From: Vitrella brassicaformis
Lineage: Eukaryota; Sar; Vitrellaceae
NCBI GenBank assembly: GCA_001179505.1
Contig: CDMY01000301.1
Coordinates: forward strand, 1-64,000
Direction: 5' to 3'
DNA length: 64,000 bases
The position numbers and the translations under genes are program-made. The notes beneath the pieces were generated by a model. That model was not told the DNA's origin and did not search any database. It saw nothing but the letters and a program-made list of their open reading frames with translations. Position 1 is the stretch's first letter. Every line of letters starts with the position of its first letter. Below, piece after piece: positions 57,072-64,000 of the stretch.

Positions 57072-58449
57072 CTAATGTGACTTGGTCGAGCCTCTGCGAA
57101 GGAAAGCGCCTGAAGGCCTTCTCTCTTGAGTGACGGTCGAAATGAGCCACTTGACTCCCTCCACCGCATTTGTAGGGCTCTTCAGTGCACTGCAGGGGTG
57201 AATGCGAAGGTGTGTTGCCCTCGGCCGACACCTCGAGCCGTCCTCAATGCTGTCCGATGACCCAATCTTGCGCTCGGTGAAGCCGTCATCTTTCGTACAT
57301 GACTTGTCCACCGCCGGCGAAGGCTCCTTGGCATCACTGGAACCCAGTAACAGGCCGCCGTTTCCCTCGTGGGTTGCATCGCCAGCTTTTGAGCTGCCGG
57401 GAGATGCGGCAAGGTCTCCATCATCGGCCACAAGCTCCTTGCGGGGCACGGCAGGCTCGGAGCGCATGGGCACTGGAGGCCTCTCAATAGGGATCTGAGG
57501 GGAGGGGTTGGCCACCTCGACAGTCTTGAGCTCAAGGCGCCGTGCAATCTCGTCGACGTGGGCGGCCTGTGGGAGGTCTTGCTTGTTGGCCAGCAGCAGG
57601 ACAGGCACTGTGCCGAGATCAGGATGCGAAAGGACTCCATGCAGGCACTTCCTCGCCTCACCTAAGGCGACAAACACGAGCCAGGTCGGAGCACTCAATT
57701 GCTCTTCATTCACTTCACTGTTTACCAAATCTGTCTGCGTCGCTGGAGTCAACAAGAAACAGGACTCCATCAGTCTAAGGCACACAGAAGGAAGCAGAGG
57801 GCACGGCATCGGATGGATGTCTGTACAGATGGGACATGTTCAAGCATCCGGTCACCTCGCTGTAGTACTTCTGCCAAACAGACCGGAACGCCAGCTGACC
57901 CCCCAAGTCCCAGAATATTGCTGATCTGCACAACCAGGAGGTGCATGAGCTCATTCACTCCTCTTTCCACTGATTGGGACGAAACTGCTGTGTCCGAGGG
58001 CCTTACACGCTGCCGATCTTGACCTTTGCGAGGTTGAAGCCTATGGTGGGAATCGCTGGAAACACAATCATCGAAACACGCCTACTGCCCGTCCACTCCC
58101 TCGTCCGAAAGCATACTTACTGTCCAGCTGCGAACGTCCCTTCAGGTGGTTGAGAAGTGTCGTCTTTCCCGCTCCGTCGAGCTGTGCAGCAGCAGGGAAG
58201 GGAAACAATGGGGGGGATGTCCTTCTTTTCCCTCTCTTCCCTCTGCACGGCTGACCCCGAGAATGGCTATCTTCACTTCCGATGTCGACCACTGATCGGA
58301 AGAGAGCACACATGAGCACGCGAATCAAGCAATCAGCCTCCACTGACCAGCCACCGCAGAAAGCCACTGAGGAGGGAGAACTGACACGGAGGACAATCAA
58401 GCGATAATGAGCGCAGCATGTGATGAATCGGCTTCTTTCGCCTCACCAT
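57072..58449 (-). CDS. ARFRP1-like small GTPase (ARF family) with C-terminal insertion
   Basis: ARFRP1 acts at the trans-Golgi upstream of ARL1. Exon 1 ends right after its ATG (58449-58447). The rest reads FSLLSGFLRWL, WSTSEVKIAILG, then the P-loop LDGAGKTTLLNHLKG, switch region IPTIGFNLAKVKIGS, AIFWDLGGQLAFRSVWQKYYSE (DxxGGQ with the catalytic Gln), VLFLVDSSDADR, and LLLANKQDLPQA (NKxD). A low-complexity insertion of about 90 residues (about 57500-57230) separates this from the G5 site and end: HPCSAL, then AVEGVKWLISTVTQERRP, matching ACSAL..GIEWMV of ARFRP1. No Gly at position 2, as in ARFRP1, which is not myristoylated. A C-terminal tail rich in Arg and Ser ends at 57072. Confidence 0.85.
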
Positions 58450-58664
58450 GGGGGACCGCAGGTGTCGATGCCCGCAGCTACATGGGTTCCATGGGAAGGG
58501 CAGATAGGCCTTGTGCATGCATTCTGCGTATGCCTGTTGCCTGTTTGGTGTGTGCTGTGGACAGAGAAGATGCCTGCGCCGGTAGCGCCGGGCTTAGGGA
58601 CAGGTATCTCGTCAAACCCTTTACCGACCGACCGACCGCCGAGGAGAGATCTGCGAAAGGCTGA
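58450..58664. promoter_or_regulatory. Divergent promoter between ARFRP1-like gene and transhydrogenase
   Basis: 215 bases lie between the two start codons. An open frame without family signal covers part of it. I see no recognisable motif. Confidence 0.4.
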
Positions 58665-61600
58665 ATGCCAGACTGTCTCGCACCGCTGTCACGGCGGCTA
58701 TGGCAAGCAGGCCTTAGCGGCTCCTGCAGGCTCAAGGCCGCCAGATCCTGTCGCTATGGATTCTCGCGATTCTGCAGCTCCGCTGCCCCAGCTCAAGAGA
58801 AGCCAAAGCCAGAGCCTTGGAACATTGTAAGGCGTACAGGAAGGGTTGCTTTGCAAAAGGACGTGTTGCACTGACGTGTGTTTCAGAAAACGATCGGATG
58901 CCCCAAGGAGACCTTCCCGAACGAGAAGCGAGTGGCACAGTCCCCCGATACAGTGCAGCAGCTGACAAAGAAGGGTTTCAAGGTACCACATCATTCGCAG
59001 ACAAAAGTGGAGACGCGCGGCCTTTGCTTCCCATGCACGCTGTTTCCTCGCAGGTGATTGTCGAATCAGGTGCGGGCGTCGATGCCAGCTTCAGTGACGA
59101 AAAATACAAGGCAGCCGGTGCTACCGTCAGCAGTGCGAAGAAGGAAGTCTTTGGGGCGGATCTCCTGGTCAAAGGTATGCAGGAGATGAGATTTGTTTGT
59201 TTCACAAACTCGCTGCTGCTGTCAGTTCGCGCACCGCAGCAGGATGAGTTCGATCTCCTTAAGGAGGTCAGGGACCGTATCATTTGTCTGACACAATCAC
59301 GTTCCGCATGATTGGTTGTCGGTACGCCCGTTGTTGCAGGGGGGATCCCTTATTTCGTTCATTTATCCTGGCCAGAACAAGGATCTGCTCGACAGCCTTG
59401 CGAAAAAGAAGATGACCGTAATGGGGATGGATTGCGTGCCGAGGATCACAAGGGCTCAAGTTTTCGACGCGCTCAGCAGCATGTCGAACATTGCAGGTCC
59501 AAATGGCGCTTTTTCACTGCCTCGATTCGGGACGGCCTTCTTTCCTGTTTCTCATTCGTTACTCATCAGGCTACAAGGCAGTTGTCGAAGCAGCCCACCA
59601 TTTTGGCCGGTTTTTTGCTGGGCAGGTAGGATGAGGAAGGCTAGTGTCATGCCTGAGCGCCTTGTTTCACTGTTAGATGACAGCAGCCGGCCGGCTTCCA
59701 CCTGCGAAGGTCCTTATCATCGGTGGAGGTACGCATAGCAGCGCAAATGTAGTACGATGGATAGTTGTGGATGTCTGGGTGTCTGGGTTTGTTTGACAGG
59801 TGTGGCAGGACTGTCTGCAATCGCCACAGTGCGTGAGCGGGCCATGTACACTAGAGAAAAGGGAAAAACACATCTCTTGCCTGCTGAACCAGGCTCGCAA
59901 TCTGGGCGCGATTGTTCGATGCTTCGACACTCGGTGGGTCACTGAGTCCCGAGAACGCTGAATGACGGTAGCAGAAAGCGTTTTTCTCGCAGACCCGCGG
60001 TAAAAGAGCAAGTGGAGTCGCTTGGTGGCGAGTTTCTCGAGCTAGGGCCTCCATTCAAACTCGTAAGGAAAGTACTTCGATGTGCATGTTGGGTTGCGAG
60101 TGACATCCGCTCAACAGGAGGAGGGGGCAGGCGGATACGCCAAGGAGATGACGAAAGAGTTCATTGAGGCAGAACACAACCTCTTCGCTCAACAATGCAA
60201 GGAAGTCGACATCGTCGTCACGACCGCGCTGATTCCAGGTGCCAGATCAGTTGTTTGGAGAGAATAACGACAGAACATGCTTGGCCACCCGTTGCGATGT
60301 CAAGGCAAACCTGCTCCCAAGCTCATCCTCAAGGAGCACGTCGATGGCATGAAGGAAGGCTCTGTCATTGTTGATCTCGCTGCGGAAGCTGGTAAATCGC
60401 TGAGCACATTCCGTGCGCGTCAGCTTACGGAACGGTTCTTTTCGTGGTTCGCATGACAGGCGGAAACGTGGAGACTACGAAACCGAACGAGATTTACTCT
60501 TATCGGGGGATTGTTCACATCGTAAGAAACTCGACTTGAGGTCTGTCTGAAGCAGCTTGAGCATGTGCACTGATTGGTCTTTTCAGGGCGTTGCGGACCT
60601 TCCCAGCCGCTTGTCTCAGCAGTCCTCTTCCTTATATGCCAACAACGTAACTAAATTACTCATGTCAATGATCAACAAGGTGAGAACCAAACGTCAAGCA
60701 ACACAAACGTGCGACAGGAAGTCTGGGTGCTGCACGGTCTTATGCCTCAGGAGGGGCAACTACAATACGACTTGGGAGATGACGTCGTCAGGTGCGAGAA
60801 AGACAAGACGTAGTGCCTACATTGGAAACAGGTGTTTTCAAATGTGTCAGGGGCACAACAATTCTGAGAGACGGCAAGTGAGGCTAAACAGCGAGGTCGA
60901 AGATTACTCGAATTCTATTGGCTCTTTGTTCCATCTCGTATCTCAATGGGGATTCACACAGCCTTCTCTGGCCCCCGCCGAAGCCACCAGGTACCACTTT
61001 GAGCCGCGCATAATCACCTGAAGGAAGCCTTTTGCTGTCAATACCAGGGCCGCCGCCTCAAGCTACGAAACCCAAGGTTGCTGCCGTCGAAAAGGCACCA
61101 GAGGACCCGTATCAAACCACTCTGAGCACTGCGCTCCTCACTACTGGAGGTCATGGGAAAACTGAGAAACAAGCCCATCTCAAGACAGCGAACGTCTCTT
61201 TGCTCCTGTGATTTCGCAGGCACCGGGTCCATGGTCGCGTTGGGCATGTTGTCGTCTGACCCTGCATTTTCTACGATGATGTCGACGTTCGCCCTCGCTG
61301 GAGCTGCAGGGTGAGACCATCATCGACATGGGGACGCATCATCGATCCATTGCTATCCGTAGATATCAAGTCGTCTGGGGCGTTGTCCCTGCTTTGCACA
61401 CTCCTTTGATGTCCGTAACAAACGCAATCAGGTCAGCTGGTAACCAAAGACAGTCAAAGAAGTTTGTTACAGGTTTGTTTCGTTTCCTCCTTGTTTTTCC
61501 TCCAATGTTGTCAGTGGCATGACTGCGGTGGAAAAGCACAATCAAGAGAGAAATTCGCCTGTCACGCATGCGTGAGATCCGTTTCCTCGGTCAGGTGGGT

Positions 61601-64000
61601 GGACTGATGCTTCTCGGGCAAGGAGGAGGAGCCATTGCACAGCTGCTCGCAGCGACAGCAATCCTGGCGTCAACTATAAATATCGCCGGCGGCTTTCTCG
61701 TAACCCAACGAAGTATCGGCTTGCCTGCCGCACGCCCTCAGCCTCAGACACTTTGTCCACCTGTTGTACCTATCTTCAGTGCTGGACATGTTCAAGAGAC
61801 CAACCGACCCACCAGAATACAACTACCTGTATGCGGTACGCAAAACACAAACTGGCGGGACGGCACCTTCATGCTGTACATTTTTTTCTCAAAACTGCGA
61901 AGGCCCCCGGGCTTGCCCTTGCTGGTGGTTACTTGCTGGCGAATGCAGCCGGCTTCCCCTCAATGGAGCAAATGACATACCTAGCAGCATCCCTATGCTG
62001 CATCGGATCCATTGGCGGCCTGGCTTCGCAGAAATCAGCACGTTATGGAAACGCGCTTGGCATTATGGGTGTCAGCGGTGGAGTGTTGGCAACGCTTGGC
62101 ATGATGAACTTTCCAGCTGCTACACTCGCGACCGCAGCTGGACTGATGGGAGTCGGGGGAGCAGCCGGCGTCGCAGTCGGTTCGTGTAGCTTTAAATATA
62201 CCAGGCTTTTCGAACAATGTCTTTTCTGCTTGTTCAGGTCAACGTGTCCAGGTAACGGAGCTGCCTCAAACTGTCGCAGCGTTCCATTCACTGGTATGTA
62301 TATAGAGAATAATAATAATAAATAGTGTCATGCATTCCCAGGAGACATCTGCCTGCTTCAGGTTGGGTTCGCAGCCATGACGACGTCAATCGCCTCGTTC
62401 ATCATCCACCCTGACGGCACTGCAGTTCACAAGATTGGGAGCATCCTCGGTGATTTCATCGGCGGTGTGACCCTGACGGGTGAGGTATTAATGGCAACTG
62501 CACACCATTACACTCAATTTCACTGGTGTTGCATCCCTCGCTGTTCGCGTAGGCTCGCTAGTTGCCTTTGCGAAGCTGCACGGGATTATGCCATCAAAGC
62601 CACTCGCCCTTCCTAACAAAAACCTGATCAATATCGCTGCTGCAGCCGCACAAGCTGGAGGCATCGCGGCATTTATGGCAAGTGCAAGCTTTCCGCTCAA
62701 TGTCTCGTTGCTTACTGCTACTGCTGCGCTCTCGATGGTGAGTGAACGGAATTGCGACCCTGTCATCTGTAAAGTGTACTCCTCCTTGATTCAGGGCCTC
62801 GGCTACCATCTTGTTGCGTCGGTCGGTGGTGCTGACATGCCAGTTTGTATAACGGTGCTCAATTCCTACTCTGGCTGGGCTCTTGTTGCCGAGGGCTTCA
62901 TGCTCAACAATCCCTTACTGACAGTAAGAACAGCGAAGAAGAACTGGATTCATGCTTCACGGCTGCCCTGTGTGCTCCAAAGATCGTCGGATCGCTCATT
63001 GGATTCAGCGGTGGCATCCTCAGCTACATCATGTTCGTTATCATCATGAATCAGACTGACTCCTGAACTTTGCTGCTTGATTTATTGTTAAAATGTCGTA
63101 TGTCTGTACAGGTGCAAGGCAATGAATAGATCTTTGCCGGTAGGATGGTACACGCTCTGTCAGTTCCGGATTCGCAATTTGTCCTTCTGGTGACCTGTTG
63201 CAGAATGTGCTATTCGGAGGCTACCAAATAGCTGCGCCTGCGGCCGACGGCCCAAAAGTTGAGAAAGGAGAGACTCAAGAGATTAAAGTCGATTTTGCAG
63301 CAGGTGGGCTGCACTCGCACACCTCATCGGACGAATGGTCACAGGTACTGTTTTTTTTTTCTTCTTTTCTTTTGATTCGGTGAAGACCTTCTCGCCAACG
63401 CTAAGTCTGTCATCGTTGTTCCCGGTACTCTTCGGGCAGAAATCCCTTCAATCAGGCACATGTCATAGACTAAGTCGCTTGCCGACGTACGTCTTGCAGG
63501 ATACGGGATGGCCGTTGCGCGAGCGCAATATGCTTTGGCAGAACTCGCGAAGACCCTGCGGTAATTTGATGTAGACGCTCTTCGGACCGAATTTTTTACT
63601 TCTTCTGTCATTGCGGTTCCAGCGCGAATAACATTCAGGTCCGCTTTGGCATCCATCCTGTTGCTGGTCGAATGCCAGGCCAGATGAATGTTCTGCTCGC
63701 GGAGGCGGGCGTTCCATATGACTGGGTCTATGAGATGGACGAAATCAACGAAGACTTCAAAACAACAGGTGACGGCGCGATTCTTGGCGTAGGATTTGCA
63801 GAAAAGGCCTGGTGTTCTTGGCTGGAATGTTTGCATTTGACTTTATACAGACTTGGCTCTTGTTATCGGCGCAAACGGTAAGAGACATCGGGGTTTTTCT
63901 GAACCTCGGAAGACCCTGTCCCGAATGACTGGTGTCTTCTTCTTTTTCCCCCAGACATTACCAACAGCGCTGCGCAGGAAGTTCCTGGTTGTCCAATTGA
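58665..64000 (+). CDS. Proton-translocating NAD(P)+ transhydrogenase, mitochondrial, 3'-truncated by window
   Basis: This enzyme couples hydride transfer from NADH to NADP+ to proton flow across the inner membrane. ATG 58665 opens a mitochondrial presequence ([16 protein letters not shown], then [12 protein letters not shown]). Domain [61 protein letters not shown] (NAD-binding GxGxxG), [27 protein letters not shown]. Membrane domain [36 protein letters not shown], and several further spans ([61 protein letters not shown]). Domain [55 protein letters not shown] and [15 protein letters not shown], where the window ends. About 28 short exons, with intron sequence unlike that of the genes to the left. 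The order is I-IIa-IIb-III. Confidence 0.95.

Noticed and set aside
1-64000. tRNA, rRNA or CRISPR elements
   Set aside because: I looked for tRNA arm consensus and regular spaced repeats and saw none that held. The repeats present are simple tandem microsatellites.

Overview
This is a eukaryotic nuclear window, about 64 kb with a 300-base N gap at 31185-31484. It is gene-dense and intron-rich: coding exons of 7-350 bases are separated by introns of about 50-140 bases with GT..AG ends. In most genes the intron is a (TG)n tract running into the acceptor. I read the source as an alveolate, most likely a photosynthetic chromerid such as Vitrella or Chromera. The reasons are an alveolin (inner membrane complex) gene, an AP2-type DNA-binding protein, a rubredoxin-domain protein with a signal-plus-transit leader suited to a complex plastid, and mitochondrial-type leaders on other genes. 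The lineage is inference; the genes are read directly.

Layout. 0.3-2.2 kb (+): RAD1 of the 9-1-1 checkpoint clamp. 2.5-5.7 kb (-): unrecognised membrane protein with several predicted membrane spans. 6.1-7.1 kb (-): small, probably mitochondrial membrane protein, divergent from 7.1-11.1 kb (+), the plastid rubredoxin-domain protein. 11.5-14.7 kb (+): aspartyl-tRNA synthetase. 15.1-17.4 kb (-): secreted metallophosphoesterase. 17.4-20.8 kb: copy 1 of a 3.3-kb inverted duplication carrying the tail of an ARF-GEF gene and a cyclin gene. 20.9-22.6 kb (-): short-chain dehydrogenase. 22.6-25.4 kb: gene-poor, repeat-rich. 25.4-26.4 kb (-): unrecognised gene. 26.5-27.9 kb (+): AP2-like factor. 28.2-29.0 kb (+): RING protein. 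29.4-31.2 kb (+): kinase-like gene running into the gap. 32.2-33.0 kb (+): small unrecognised protein. 33.2-33.9 kb: two tandem non-coding repeats. 34.0-34.6 kb (+): dynein light chain. 35.2-37.4 kb (-): ArfGAP-like zinc finger with a Met/Gly/Gln-rich tail. 37.7-39.8 kb (+): type I membrane protein. 40.3-41.5 kb (-): alveolin, divergent from 41.6-44.0 kb (+), a GH16 glycoside hydrolase. 44.4-47.7 kb: copy 2 of the inverted duplication; here the cyclin is frameshifted and the ARF-GEF tail belongs to the full gene. 47.4-56.6 kb (-): GBF1/GNOM-type ARF-GEF. 57.1-58.4 kb (-): ARFRP1-like GTPase. 58.7-64.0 kb (+): proton-translocating NAD(P) transhydrogenase, cut by the window end.

How they fit together. 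No operon-like logic is expected, but several genes sit head to head with 46-325 bases between starts. Three ARF-pathway genes (ArfGAP-like, ARF-GEF, ARFRP1-like) lie within about 24 kb, the last two adjacent. The most unusual structures are the inverted duplication with one broken cyclin copy, a large insertion inside the Sec7 catalytic domain, a 7-base microexon that completes the GH16 catalytic motif, a start codon isolated in its own exon, and strand-polarised TG-repeat introns that disappear to the right of about 56.7 kb.

Exon boundaries were read by eye from GT/AG sites, reading phase and family conservation, without transcript data. Spans are the coding extent including introns.
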